In this document: piece after piece, positions 42,385-52,077 of the stretch
Numbering within the stretch: the stretch's first letter is position 1
Layout of the letters: each line of letters starts with the position of its first letter
DNA from: JAJFJD01 sp965228695
Lineage (GTDB): Bacteria > Pseudomonadota > Alphaproteobacteria > UBA8366
Length of the DNA stretch: 64,000 nt
NCBI GenBank assembly: GCA_965228695.1
Contig: CBDDIB010000002.1
Span: 806,001-870,000, forward strand
Reading direction: 5' to 3'
The notes under the pieces: model-generated
The model's database searches: none
The model's input: the letters and a program-made list of their open reading frames with translations, nothing else
Told to the model about the DNA's origin: nothing
Translations under genes and position numbers: made by a program

Positions 42385-43238
42385 TGACGGACGTGGTTCA
42401 AACCAAGGAAGACGGGGGGACGGCCGTACCCGAGGCCGCGCCCCTGCTTTCCGTCAACAGCGTCGAGGTGATCTACAACCACGTGATCCTCGTGCTGAAA
42501 GGCGTGTCGTTCGACGTTCCCGAGGGGGGCATCGTCGCCCTCCTCGGGGCGAACGGCGCGGGCAAGACCACGACCCTGAAAGCCGTCTCGAACCTGCTGC
42601 ATGCCGAGCGCGGTGAAGTCACCAAAGGCAGCATCGAATATCTCGGCGAGCGCGTCGACCGGTTGACCCCGCACGATTTGGTCAAGCGCGGCGTCGTTCA
42701 GGTGATGGAGGGCCGCCATTGCTTCGAGCATCTCACGGTCGAGGAAAACCTGATGACCGGCGCCTATACCCGCAGCGACGGGGCGGCGGCGGTGCAGGAG
42801 GACCTGGAGAAAGTCTACGCCTATTTCCCGCGGCTGAAGGAACGCTTCAAGAGCCAGGCGGGCTATACCTCCGGCGGCGAACAGCAGATGACCGCGATCG
42901 GCCGCGCGTTGATGGCCCGGCCGAAGATGATCCTGCTCGACGAACCGTCGATGGGCCTCGCGCCGCAACTGGTCGAGGAAATCTTCGAAATCGTCGCCCA
43001 GCTGAACCGGGATGAGGGCGTCACCATTCTGCTGGCCGAGCAGAACACCAACATGGCGCTGCGCTATGCGCGCTACGGTTACATCCTGGAGAACGGCCGC
43101 GTCGTGCTCGACGGCGATGCGTCGGTGCTGCGCGAGAATGCCGACGTGAAGGAATTCTATCTCGGCCTGTCGTCCGGCGGCCGCAAGAGCTACCGCGACG
43201 TCAAACATTACAAACGCCGCAAACGCTGGCTCGCGTAA
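42384..43238 (+). CDS. livF: Branched-chain amino acid-type ABC transporter ATPase, LivF-like
   Basis: A 284-residue ATPase that starts at GTG 42384, sharing one base with the binding-protein stop (TAGTG). Walker A is GANGAGKTTTLKAV, signature YTSGGEQQMTAIGRAL, Walker B MILLDEPSMGLAP, the last being the LivF form. The C-terminal tail SYRDVKHYKRRKRWLA is longer and more basic than LivF of E. coli (237 residues). With LivG it makes the ATPase heterodimer. Confidence 0.92.
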   Translation: MTDVVQTKEDGGTAVPEAAPLLSVNSVEVIYNHVILVLKGVSFDVPEGGIVALLGANGAGKTTTLKAVSNLLHAERGEVTKGSIEYLGERVDRLTPHDLVKRGVVQVMEGRHCFEHLTVEENLMTGAYTRSDGAAAVQEDLEKVYAYFPRLKERFKSQAGYTSGGEQQMTAIGRALMARPKMILLDEPSMGLAPQLVEEIFEIVAQLNRDEGVTILLAEQNTNMALRYARYGYILENGRVVLDGDASVLRENADVKEFYLGLSSGGRKSYRDVKHYKRRKRWLA

Positions 43239-43273
43239 TCCGGGACCTACCTAGCGGCGGGAAAGCGCCTGCG

Positions 43274-44512
43274 ATGACCGACTATTTCGACGATCTTGAA
43301 ACCCGCGATCCCGAGGCGCGCGAAGCCGCCCTGATGGCGGCGCTGCCGGCGCAGGTCGCCCGCGCCAAGGACCACGCGCCGGGTTTCGGGGAAATCCTGG
43401 CCGACATCGATCCGGCGGCGGTGACCGGCCGCACCTCGCTCGCCGCGTTGCCGGTCACGCGCAAGTCGGCGCTGATCGGCCTGCAGGAAACCGACCCGCC
43501 CTTCGGCGGATTGACCGCGACGCCGGTGCGCGACCTCGCGCGGCTCTACCTGTCGCCGGGACCGATCGCCGACCCGGAAGGGACCGGCGGCGATTTCTGG
43601 CGGATGGCGCGGGCGCTGTTCGCCGGCGGGTTCCGCAAGGGCGATGTGGTGCATAACTGCTTCTCGTACCACTTCACCCCCGCGGGGATGATGCTGGACG
43701 CGGGCGCGCGGGCGCTCGGCTGCGCCGTCTTTCCGGGCGGCGTGGGCAACAGCGACGGGCAGGCGCAGGCGATGGCGACCTTCCGGGCGGCGGGTTATGT
43801 GGGCACGCCGGATTTTCTTCAGGCGATTCTCGACAAGGCCGATGATTTGAAACTCGACGTCTCGTCCTGCACCAAGGCGGTGGTCTCGGGCGGTGCGCTG
43901 TTCCCGGACATGCGGGCGGCCTATGCCGAGCGGGGCGTGCGCGTGCTGCAATGCTACGGCACCGCCGATCTCGGACTCGTCGCATACGAGTCAGAGGCCG
44001 CCGAGGGCATGATCCTGGACGAGGGCGTGATCGTCGAAATCGTCCGCCCCGGCACCGGCGACCCGGTGCCCGAGGGCGAGGCCGGCGAGGTGGTGGTGAC
44101 CCTCTTAAACGCCGACTATCCGTTGATCCGTTTCGGCACCGGCGACCTGTCGGCGATTCTGCCGGGCATCAGCCCCTGCGGGCGCACCGCCCCCCGAATC
44201 AAAGGGTGGATGGGCCGCGCCGATCAGACGACCAAGGTGCGCGGCATGTTCGTGCATCCGGAACAGGTCGCCCGCGTCGCCGCCCGGCACCCGGAAATCG
44301 GCCGGGCGCGGCTGGTCGTCGGAAACGTCGACGGGCAGGACAGGATGACGCTGCAGTGCGAGATCGCGGCGGATGCAAGCGACGCATTGGCGGCGGCGAT
44401 CGCCGACAGCGTTCAAACTGAATGCAAGCTGCGTGGCGATGTGGACCTGGTCGCCCCCGACAGCCTGCCCAACGACGGCAAGGTGATCGACGACACGCGG
44501 GACTACGGTTAG
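43274..44512 (+). CDS. Phenylacetate-CoA ligase-like (PaaK family) adenylating enzyme
   Basis: A 412-residue ANL-fold protein of the PaaK group. It has the short PaaK-like N-terminus (LPAQVARAKDHAPGFGEIL, and TSLAALPVTRKSALI), then QCYGTADLGLVAYES, the A5 motif, and LRRFGTGDLSAIL-like RFGTGDLSAILPG. The C-terminal MGRADQTTKVRGMFVHPEQV is typical. It would convert an aromatic acid such as phenylacetate to its CoA thioester. It lies last in the Liv-type operon, 35 bases after livF. Confidence 0.85.
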   Translation: MTDYFDDLETRDPEAREAALMAALPAQVARAKDHAPGFGEILADIDPAAVTGRTSLAALPVTRKSALIGLQETDPPFGGLTATPVRDLARLYLSPGPIADPEGTGGDFWRMARALFAGGFRKGDVVHNCFSYHFTPAGMMLDAGARALGCAVFPGGVGNSDGQAQAMATFRAAGYVGTPDFLQAILDKADDLKLDVSSCTKAVVSGGALFPDMRAAYAERGVRVLQCYGTADLGLVAYESEAAEGMILDEGVIVEIVRPGTGDPVPEGEAGEVVVTLLNADYPLIRFGTGDLSAILPGISPCGRTAPRIKGWMGRADQTTKVRGMFVHPEQVARVAARHPEIGRARLVVGNVDGQDRMTLQCEIAADASDALAAAIADSVQTECKLRGDVDLVAPDSLPNDGKVIDDTRDYG

Positions 44513-44518
44513 GCGCGA

Positions 44519-46288
44519 TCAGCCCGCGCGGGCGCGCGGCTTCTGGGGTTTCTTGCGCGCGGCGGCCGCCGTCTTGCGGCGTGCTGGTTTCTTGGCGGCC
44601 TTCTCGCTTTTGGCGGGTTTCGACGGGGCGGACTCCGGGGACGGTTGTTCGGCCGTTCCTGCACCGGACCGGATCACGCGGTTCGCCGGAAAGACAAGCC
44701 GCGCCGTGGTGCCGCCGCCGAGTTCGCTCTCCAAGTCCAAACGGCCGCCATGCAGTTCGACCAGCCGGTTGGTCAGCGGCAGGCCGAGGCCGGTTCCCTC
44801 ATGCTTGCGGGCGAGCGACCGGTCGACCTGAACGAAGGGTGCCAGGGCTTTCGGGATATCGTCTTCGGCAATACCGATGCCCGTGTCATGCACCTCAATG
44901 GCGATGCCGCCGGCGTCGGTGTCGCACACGCGAACGGTGACCACGCCGCCCGGATCGGTGAACTTGACCGCGTTCGACATCAGGTTCGCGAGCATCTGTT
45001 TCACCTGGCGTGAGTCGCCGCGTAGCGTCGGCAGGTCCTTCGGACAATCCACCGACAGGCTGACCTGCCCGCGCTCAGCCCGGTCCTTGACCAGTTTTTC
45101 CACCGCGCCGATGGTGGCCGCGATGTCGAGTTCCTCCTCATCGGGCTGCAGGCTGCCGCGCTCGATCTTAGACAGATCGAGGATATCGTTGATCAACGCC
45201 AACAGGTGATGCGCCGAGTCATGAATGTCGGTCGCGTATTCCGCGTAGCGCTTGCTGCCGTCCGGCCCCGACGCTTCCATCCGGATCATGTCGGAGAATC
45301 CGATCACCGCGTTCAGCGGGGTGCGCAATTCGTGACTCATCATCGCGAGAAATTCCGACTTCGACCGGTTGGCCAGTTCCGCTTCCTCCTTGGTGCGCGA
45401 GAGGTCGTCGATCCGTTCTTCCAGCGCGGCGTTGGCTCTCTGCAGGTCCTGGCGAATTTGCATGAGGTTGACGAAGGTGAAGGCGACGAACCCGACCAGG
45501 GCCATCGCGGCGAGGAACATGATCAGCCGGTATGTGTCGCTCTCCTGCCGCAGCGCGACCACATCGGCGTTGAACGTGGCGAGCACTTTGCTGAGCAGCG
45601 CGCGGCCGTCGAGCGACAGCAGCTCGCGCAAGGCCCAATCGGCCTCGGCCCGGTGTGCGACGATAACCTCGCCGTGCCGCAGCAGCATGCGCAGTCGACC
45701 GGCAAGGGGTTTCGGCGCTTTTTTCAACAAATGCTGTAACCGGCGAATGCTCCATCCGATGTTTTCCGCCGTGCCTGTCGTGGAATACAGGTGATACCGC
45801 AGGACGGCCGTTTCGAAGGCGGCTACGGCCCATTGGGTTCCGGGCAGCAGCTTTTCCGAACCCTGTTTGAGCGAGTCGGCGATTTTGGGGAAGGCTTTTA
45901 GGGATTTTTGTACGGCTCTGTTACGGGTTTCAAACCGCAGGAGCAGGGATTTCCGTTTCTCCAGCAGCGCCGCATAGGGTTGGAGCATCGTGCCGAGGCT
46001 GGCGGTCGCAGGGTTCTCCGGGTTCGCCGGATCCTTCCGTAGGTCCGACAGCAGCAGCGTCATACGCGTGGTCAAGTCGGCGACGGGATTGTCGTTGCTC
46101 CGCAAGCCGGCCCGAATCTTAAGCGCGTCCCGGTCGATCGACTGTTCGAGCTGCCGCAGCGTTTCCAATTGCGACTGCGCCTTCGCCAGTCGTTCGAAAT
46201 CGACCGTTTGCGTCTGAATGAAGGCGAAACCGAGCGTGGCGACCGTCGCCAGCAGCAGGATCAACCGTATGTTATTCGCTTTGTCCAC
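44519..46288 (-). CDS. Membrane sensor histidine kinase (orphan)
   Basis: A 589-residue histidine kinase. Two membrane helices (about residues 7-25 and 256-274) enclose a helical periplasmic sensor rich in Leu/Gln/Asp that resembles the DAHL-type extracellular domain. The H-box is MSHELRTPLNAVIGFSD (His319), the N-box LMSNAVKFTD, then DTGIGIAEDD and GTGLGLPLTN. The C-terminus is a 40-residue Lys/Ala/Pro-rich tail. The start is a GTG with an upstream GAGGGGA ribosome site; a TTG 39 codons earlier is less likely. No response regulator is adjacent, so its partner is unknown. Confidence 0.85.
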   Translation of the reverse strand: MDKANNIRLILLLATVATLGFAFIQTQTVDFERLAKAQSQLETLRQLEQSIDRDALKIRAGLRSNDNPVADLTTRMTLLLSDLRKDPANPENPATASLGTMLQPYAALLEKRKSLLLRFETRNRAVQKSLKAFPKIADSLKQGSEKLLPGTQWAVAAFETAVLRYHLYSTTGTAENIGWSIRRLQHLLKKAPKPLAGRLRMLLRHGEVIVAHRAEADWALRELLSLDGRALLSKVLATFNADVVALRQESDTYRLIMFLAAMALVGFVAFTFVNLMQIRQDLQRANAALEERIDDLSRTKEEAELANRSKSEFLAMMSHELRTPLNAVIGFSDMIRMEASGPDGSKRYAEYATDIHDSAHHLLALINDILDLSKIERGSLQPDEEELDIAATIGAVEKLVKDRAERGQVSLSVDCPKDLPTLRGDSRQVKQMLANLMSNAVKFTDPGGVVTVRVCDTDAGGIAIEVHDTGIGIAEDDIPKALAPFVQVDRSLARKHEGTGLGLPLTNRLVELHGGRLDLESELGGGTTARLVFPANRVIRSGAGTAEQPSPESAPSKPAKSEKAAKKPARRKTAAAARKKPQKPRARAG

Positions 46289-46460
46289 GTCGCCGAACCG
46301 ATCCCCTCGGCCAGCGGCGGTGCCCGATTCAAATGCCCGTAGAAGTGCGCCGCTGCGCCGGTAACGATCATCGGCCGTTTTGCTTAACCAACACTTAACG
46401 ATCAACCAAAGGTATGGATTTACGAGCCTTTTGAGGTACCGGTGCCTGAATTGACGGCAG

Positions 46461-48908
46461 TCAGCACCGGAACCGATCGCCCGCGGGATCGTATGCCGGC
46501 GATACGACGACCGCGCCGGCGAAACGCTCGGCGAAAATCTCTATTTCCACCGGCGCGCCGGGTTGGGCATGGGCCGGCGGCAGGTAGCCGAAGGCGAGCG
46601 CCTTGCCGACCGAATACCCGGTATCGCCGCGCGTCGCGAACCCCACGCAGGCGCCATCGGCGAAGACCGGTTCGCCGCCGAAGGCGATGGCGGCGGGATC
46701 GTCGAAGGCGAGACAACAGAGCTGCGACCGCGGGCCGGCGTCGCGGGCGCGCAACAGGGCGTCGCGCCCGATGAAGCCGGGTTTTTCGAAACCGACGAGA
46801 TGGCCGAGGCCCGCTTCAAACACCGTATGGTCGCGCAGCAACTCCGCCCCGGTCCGGGTGCGTCCTTTCTCCAGCCGCAGCGAATGGAGCGCGCCGCTGC
46901 CCGCCGCGATCAGGCCGGCGTCGTGCCCCGCTCGCCAGATCGAGTTCCATAGGGCTACGCCGAACTCGGGCGGCGCGTAGAGTTCCCAGCCGGCCTCGCC
47001 CACGCCGGACAGCCGCAACGCGCGGACCGGGACCGATCCGATCTCCAGCGTCTGACACGTCCGATACGGGAACGCATCGAACGACAGATCCGCCGACGCG
47101 GCATCCGACAAGATGGCCGGTGCCGCTGGTCCCCAAAGGCCCAAGCCGCACCATTGCGAGCATTGCTCGAACAGCATGACCCGTTCGCCGTCGTCGATAT
47201 GGCGGTGCAGCCAATGGCCGACCGCCGGTCCGGCCGCCCCCTCGATCGTGATCCAGTACCGGTCCCAGGCCAGGCGCGTGACCGCCGCGTCGCCGACGAT
47301 CCCGCCCTGCGGGGTCGCGAGAACCGCATGCGCGACATGCCCGACGGGAATATCCATCTGCCCCGCGAAGAGCCGGTTGAGATAGGCGACCACGCCGCCG
47401 CCGGTCGCTTCGAACGTCGCCGTGCCGGTCAGGTCGAACAGCGAGGCGGTCTGGCGCGTATGACGATGCTCGATGCCTTGGACCGGCGACCAATACATCG
47501 CCGGCCAGCCGTCGCGCCGAAGCGCCGCCGTATTCGCATCGTCCCGGTCATTGGCCGCGCACCAGCGCGGTACTTCCCAGCCCCGTGCGTCGGCGAAGAC
47601 TGCCTCTGCCTCGGCATAAACCGCGTGAAAGGGCGACCGCCGCAGCCCGCGCGGCGCGGCCGAGGGTTCGGACGGGTGGATCACCGCGTGGACATTCTCG
47701 TACCCGAGGCCGCCCCGGATCTGCACATAGTCGGCCCGCCTTTCGTGACGGGCGAAGCGGTTCACGTCGGCGGGCCCGATGTCGACCTCCGACGCGCCCT
47801 CGGCCATGCATTCCGCGATCGCCTTGCCGGCGCCGGCGGCGTGGGTGATCCAGACCGCTTCGGCGATCCACAATCCATCGACCCCGGCGGCCGGGCCGAG
47901 CAGCGGCAATCCGTCCGGCGTGAAGGAGAACATGCCGTTGAAGGCATCGGCGATGGCGCGCCCTTCGAGGCAGGGAAGCTGCCGCTCCAAGGCGGCGCGG
48001 CCGGCGGCGAAATCACCCTTCGTGAAGGGGTGCTTGGACGGGTCCGGGTTGTCCGCCGACCATCGGGCAAGGTCCGCTGGATCGACGGGGCGCGGCGCAT
48101 GTTTGTAGTTGCCGACGCCGAAGGTATCGAAATGCGTGCGGCAGTAGAGGTCGTGATCGTGCACCCGCAGCACCGGCAACGAGACGTCTTCGGTGCGTCC
48201 GACCAATTCGGGGACTGGCTCGAACCGGACGTATTGGTGTTCCATCGGCTGCAGCGGAATGTCGACGCCGATCTTCGCGCCGAGTTGCGGTCCCCAGATG
48301 CCGGCGCACAACAAGACCTCTTCGGTATCGATGCGGCCCTGATCGGTCATCACCGCGACGACCCGGCCCCGGCGGGTCAGGATGTCGGTGACCGTGGTTT
48401 CCCCTTGGAATGTCGCGGCCTCGCCGGCGCCGTTCGCCATCGCCTCGGCGGCCCGCACCGGCCGTGCGATGCCGTTGCCGGGACAGAACAACCCACCGAG
48501 AAGCACGGAAGGATCGACCAGCGGATGATGCTGCCGGCATTCGTCGGGTGTCAGCAGGTGCGCCTCGCCGCCGCGGCTTTTCGCCCATCCGGCCCGCCGC
48601 TTTAGTTCCGCCAGCCGCTCCGGCGTTTCCGCCGTCTCCAGCGACCCGACGATGGTGGCCGCCGGCCCGTCGTCGGTGGCGAGCTTGCCGTAGAGGTCGA
48701 CGGTGTAAAGCCCGAAGGCGTGCATCATGCGCGCGTTGGCGATCTGGGTCAGACCTCCCGGTGCGTGGCTGGTCGACCCGCCGGTGCGGAACAACGGCCC
48801 CGCATCGAGCACCAGGATGTCGCGCCGGCCGAGCTGCGCCAGGTGATACGCCGCGGCGCAGCCGACGATACCGGCGCCGATGATGACGGTTGAGGCCTGC
48901 GATTGCAT
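46461..48908 (-). CDS. FAD-dependent dimethylglycine/sarcosine dehydrogenase-like protein
   Basis: An 815-residue flavoprotein. The N-terminal DAO domain has VIIGAGIVGCAAAYHLA (residues 8-24), and the His for covalent FAD is in STSHAPGG (His48), as in DMGDH and SARDH. An FAO_M linker follows (VNRFARHERRADYVQIRGGLGYEN), then a GcvT-like aminomethyl/THF domain with CSQWCGLGLWGP, SGVGEAGWELYAPPE and GLGHLVGFEKPGFIGRDAL. The architecture fits enzymes that oxidise N-methylated glycines to glycine, passing the one-carbon unit to tetrahydrofolate. It is divergent from the TRAP genes, which may import its substrate. Confidence 0.88.
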   Translation of the reverse strand: MQSQASTVIIGAGIVGCAAAYHLAQLGRRDILVLDAGPLFRTGGSTSHAPGGLTQIANARMMHAFGLYTVDLYGKLATDDGPAATIVGSLETAETPERLAELKRRAGWAKSRGGEAHLLTPDECRQHHPLVDPSVLLGGLFCPGNGIARPVRAAEAMANGAGEAATFQGETTVTDILTRRGRVVAVMTDQGRIDTEEVLLCAGIWGPQLGAKIGVDIPLQPMEHQYVRFEPVPELVGRTEDVSLPVLRVHDHDLYCRTHFDTFGVGNYKHAPRPVDPADLARWSADNPDPSKHPFTKGDFAAGRAALERQLPCLEGRAIADAFNGMFSFTPDGLPLLGPAAGVDGLWIAEAVWITHAAGAGKAIAECMAEGASEVDIGPADVNRFARHERRADYVQIRGGLGYENVHAVIHPSEPSAAPRGLRRSPFHAVYAEAEAVFADARGWEVPRWCAANDRDDANTAALRRDGWPAMYWSPVQGIEHRHTRQTASLFDLTGTATFEATGGGVVAYLNRLFAGQMDIPVGHVAHAVLATPQGGIVGDAAVTRLAWDRYWITIEGAAGPAVGHWLHRHIDDGERVMLFEQCSQWCGLGLWGPAAPAILSDAASADLSFDAFPYRTCQTLEIGSVPVRALRLSGVGEAGWELYAPPEFGVALWNSIWRAGHDAGLIAAGSGALHSLRLEKGRTRTGAELLRDHTVFEAGLGHLVGFEKPGFIGRDALLRARDAGPRSQLCCLAFDDPAAIAFGGEPVFADGACVGFATRGDTGYSVGKALAFGYLPPAHAQPGAPVEIEIFAERFAGAVVVSPAYDPAGDRFRC

Positions 48909-49153
48909 GATCGATACGGTCTTGTCTCGAACGGGCTTTACAGTCTACGCCGTTTCCAGGCGCACCGGAATTGTTTCGGGGTCACGGTTGCGGCATCGCC
49001 GGGCGGCGCCTGAATCCGACGCGATTTCAGGCCTTTCGATTGACCTGGCGAAATCGATCCGATGTAATTCTCCCTGATCTGGCCGGTTTCCGGGATCGGC
49101 GAAGGCAGGTTCACCGGAATCGGGCGCTGCGGCGGATAACGAGGAGAGTACCG
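48909..49153. other. Divergent promoter region, oxidoreductase / TRAP operon
   Basis: These 245 bases separate the minus-strand flavoprotein gene from the plus-strand TRAP genes and must hold both promoters. I see a good ribosome site (GAGGAG) before the TRAP gene, but no palindrome or promoter element convincing enough to assign. Confidence 0.45.
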
Positions 49154-50182
49154 ATGCGACAAATAGCGAAACTTGGCCGAAACTTCGTGATTCTGATGGC
49201 CCTGACGATCGGTGTGGGCGCGGTGTCGGCCGTTGTTGTCAATGCGGCCCACGCGGCGTCGTCTTGGCGCATGGCGCATAAGATGCCGCCCGACAGCCCG
49301 GAAGGAAAAGTCTTCCAGCGCTTTGCCGACCTGGTGAAGAAGTATTCCGGGGACAAGCTGGCGATCAAGATGTTCCCGAACGAACAGCTCGGCAAGACCA
49401 ATGCGGTGATGGAACAGCTCAAGCTCGGCACCGTGCACATGTATGCCGAGGGTTCGACCTACATGAAGAAGTGGATTCCGGAAATCACCTGGATCAGCGC
49501 AGCCTTCCTGTTCGACGACCGCGAGCATTGGGTGCGCTTCATGAACACGCCGCTGGTCAAGGGCTGGTACAAGGCGGCGGCGGAAAAGGCGGGCGTCCAG
49601 GTGCTCGGCGACCCGACGGCGATCATGCGCGGCCCCTACCGGGTGATGGTCACGACTCGCGACGTGAAGAAGTTCGAAGACATCAAGGGCCTGAAACTCC
49701 GCATGCATCCGAACAAGACGGCGATCCAGACCTGGAGCACGCTCGGCGCGGACGTCAAGACGCTCGCCTGGACCGACGTCTACCAGTCGATCGACAAGGG
49801 GATCGTCAGCGCGGTCAACAGCCCGATCGCCCTGGTCGAGGCGATGCGCTTCTACGAAGTGGCACCCCATGTCATCCGGCACGACGAGTATTACCAGTCG
49901 ATCGGGTTCATGATGAACAAGAAGGCCTATGACAAGCTCACCGCCGAGCAGAAGACGGCGTTGGCGAAGGCCTATGGCGAGGCCGGCGCCTACAGCCATG
50001 AGGTGATGAACGCGGCGGCGGATGAGTCGCTGGGCCGCATGAAAAAACGCGGCGTCACCTTCATGGCGATCGACCGGTCGCCCTTCGTGTCGACGATGGC
50101 CAAGTTCTACAAGGACAAGGAGGCCGCGGGCGATCTGCCGAAGGGCTTCCTGGAGACGGTCGCCGCCACGCGCAAGAAATAG
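49154..50182 (+). CDS. TRAP transporter substrate-binding protein, DctP-like
   Basis: A 342-residue periplasmic binding protein. Signal peptide is MRQIAKLGRNFVILMALTIG, ending NAAHAA. Mature motifs are WRMAHKMPPDSPEGKVFQRF, then IKMFPNEQLGKTNAVMEQLK, and PYRVMVTTRDVKKFEDIKGLKLRM with the arginine that salt-bridges a substrate carboxylate. GADVKTLAWTDVYQSIDKGIV also fits. Start at 49154 has a GAGGAG ribosome site. It feeds the DctQM permease downstream; the ligand should be a carboxylate. Confidence 0.92.
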   Translation: MRQIAKLGRNFVILMALTIGVGAVSAVVVNAAHAASSWRMAHKMPPDSPEGKVFQRFADLVKKYSGDKLAIKMFPNEQLGKTNAVMEQLKLGTVHMYAEGSTYMKKWIPEITWISAAFLFDDREHWVRFMNTPLVKGWYKAAAEKAGVQVLGDPTAIMRGPYRVMVTTRDVKKFEDIKGLKLRMHPNKTAIQTWSTLGADVKTLAWTDVYQSIDKGIVSAVNSPIALVEAMRFYEVAPHVIRHDEYYQSIGFMMNKKAYDKLTAEQKTALAKAYGEAGAYSHEVMNAAADESLGRMKKRGVTFMAIDRSPFVSTMAKFYKDKEAAGDLPKGFLETVAATRKK

Positions 50183-50208
50183 GCGGTGCATAGCGGACAG
50201 GGCGCGGC

Positions 50209-50742
50209 ATGACCGCGGCCATCGAGGCGATCGACCGGATGCTCGAGTGGTGCGGGCGCGTGTTCCACGTGCTCGCCAATCTCTGCCTCGGGCTGATGTT
50301 GATCGGCACCGCGGTGACCATCGTGCTGCGGCCGCTCGATCTCTCTTATTACTGGATCTGGCCGTGGACGATGCAGTTCTTCGTCTGGATGTCCTTCATC
50401 GGCTTCTACGTGGTCTATCGCCGGGGTAAGGATATCGCGGTCGATTTCCTCGTGTTGCGGATGGGGACGCCGGCGATGACCGCGACCCGGTATTTCGTCG
50501 CGCTGATCGTCTTGGCAGTCACCGGCGTGATCATCTGGCAGATGCCGGTGATCCTGCAAAGTCAGGTCGGCGTGATCGACGGGGTGCTGACGCCCTGGGG
50601 GGAGTTGGAACGCTATACCCTGTCGATCCCGCTCGGCGTGTCTTGCACGCTGATCTTCATCAACGCGCTGTTGGACGTGGCCAAGGCGATGGCGGGGATT
50701 CCGGAACTGCGGCCGTCGCATCAAACCGACCCGGATAGCTGA
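50209..50742 (+). CDS. TRAP transporter small permease, DctQ-like
   Basis: A 177-residue protein with four predicted membrane helices (for example LANLCLGLMLIGTAVTIVL and YFVALIVLAVTGVIIWQMP). W-P-W-T-M-Q-F-F-V-W-M-S-F and V-Y-R-R-G-K-D-I-A-V-D-F carry the small-permease core pattern. It lies between the binding protein and the large permease, two bases before the latter. Fits the DctQ role of supporting the large permease. Confidence 0.9.
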   Translation: MTAAIEAIDRMLEWCGRVFHVLANLCLGLMLIGTAVTIVLRPLDLSYYWIWPWTMQFFVWMSFIGFYVVYRRGKDIAVDFLVLRMGTPAMTATRYFVALIVLAVTGVIIWQMPVILQSQVGVIDGVLTPWGELERYTLSIPLGVSCTLIFINALLDVAKAMAGIPELRPSHQTDPDS

Positions 50743-50744
50743 CG

Positions 50745-52043
50745 ATGGCGATCGTCCTCTTCATCGGGTTCATCGCGCTGATCCTGCTGCGCGTGCCGGT
50801 TTCGATGGCGATCGGCGCGGCGGTGTTGATTACCTTCGGCACCAGCGAATTCTCCGATTCGCTCTATATCGTCCCGCAGCAGATCCTCGAAGGGGTCAAC
50901 AAGCCGTCGCTCGCTGCGGTGCCCTTCTTCATCATGGCCGGCAACCTGATGAACGAGGTCGGGATGACCGACCGCATCTTCCGCTTCGCCAACGCGCTGG
51001 TCGGGCATCTCAAGGCCGGGCTGGCGCAGGTCAACGTTCTGTCGTCGATGATCTTCGCCGGCGTGTCGGGCGCGGCGGTCGCCGACTGCGCCGGGCTCGG
51101 CACGATCGAGATCAAGGCGATGAAGGAGCGCGGCTACAACCCGGAATTCGCGGCGGCGGTCACCGTCTGCTCGGCGGTGGTGGGGCCGATCATCCCGCCC
51201 TCGATCGGGTTGGTGATCTACGCCTTCCTCGCGCAGCAGTCGGTCGAGCGTATGTTCCTCGCCGGCGTCGTGCCGGGCGTCATCGTCGGCGGCAGCCTGA
51301 TGCTGTTCAACCGGCTGCTCGCGGTGCGTCACAACTTTCCGACGCAGCCGCGGGCGACGCGCAGCGAGGTGGGCCGCAGCGCCATCGACGGCATCCTCGC
51401 GCTGGTCGCGCCCGGCATTATCCTGGGCTCGATCCTCGGCGGTTTCGTCACCGCGACCGAGGCGGGCGTGCTCGCCTGCCTTTATTCGATCGGCCTCGGC
51501 ATGGTCTACCGTTCGCTGACGTGGACGCGGCTGTGGAAGGCGCTGACCGACACGATGATGATGACGTCGGTGATCATGATCATCATCGGTTTCTCCATCG
51601 CCATGGGCTGGCTGCTGGCGATCGAACAGGTGCCGCAGCAGTTGGGCGAGGCGATCTTCGCCTTCACCAGCTCGCAGGCCGCCTTCCTCGGGATGATGGT
51701 GGTGTTCGTGCTGCTGGTCGGCTGCGTGGTCGAGGGCGTGCCGGCGAAACTGATGCTGGTGCCGATGCTGCTGCCGATCGTCGACTCCTTCGGCGTCGAC
51801 CGGGTGCATTTCGGCATCATCATCCAGCTCGCCCTGTTGATCGGCATCGCGACGCCGCCGATGGGCATCGGCCTCTACATCATGGTCGAGGTCGGCAAGG
51901 TGCCGTTCGAGAAGGTCACCGTCGCCGTCCTGCCGTTTATGATTCCGCTGATCCTGGTGCTGATCCTGGTCACCTATGTCCCGAACCTGACGCTCTGGCT
52001 GCCGGACCTGGTGCTCGGCCCCGATGGCCCGGTCCCGAAATAG
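50745..52043 (+). CDS. TRAP transporter large permease, DctM-like
   Basis: A 432-residue permease with about twelve helices. FFIMAGNLMNEVGMTDRIFRFANALVGH and MIFAGVSGAAVADCAGLGTIEIKAMKERGYN are the family marks (SGAAVAD for SGSAVAD), as is AVVGPIIPPSIGLVIYA. It is a sodium-driven secondary importer, and ends LGPDGPVPK. The operon ends here; repeats follow. Confidence 0.92.
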   Translation: MAIVLFIGFIALILLRVPVSMAIGAAVLITFGTSEFSDSLYIVPQQILEGVNKPSLAAVPFFIMAGNLMNEVGMTDRIFRFANALVGHLKAGLAQVNVLSSMIFAGVSGAAVADCAGLGTIEIKAMKERGYNPEFAAAVTVCSAVVGPIIPPSIGLVIYAFLAQQSVERMFLAGVVPGVIVGGSLMLFNRLLAVRHNFPTQPRATRSEVGRSAIDGILALVAPGIILGSILGGFVTATEAGVLACLYSIGLGMVYRSLTWTRLWKALTDTMMMTSVIMIIIGFSIAMGWLLAIEQVPQQLGEAIFAFTSSQAAFLGMMVVFVLLVGCVVEGVPAKLMLVPMLLPIVDSFGVDRVHFGIIIQLALLIGIATPPMGIGLYIMVEVGKVPFEKVTVAVLPFMIPLILVLILVTYVPNLTLWLPDLVLGPDGPVPK

Positions 52044-52077
52044 CGGGATTGTCCTTAAATACCAAATAGAGACCGTC

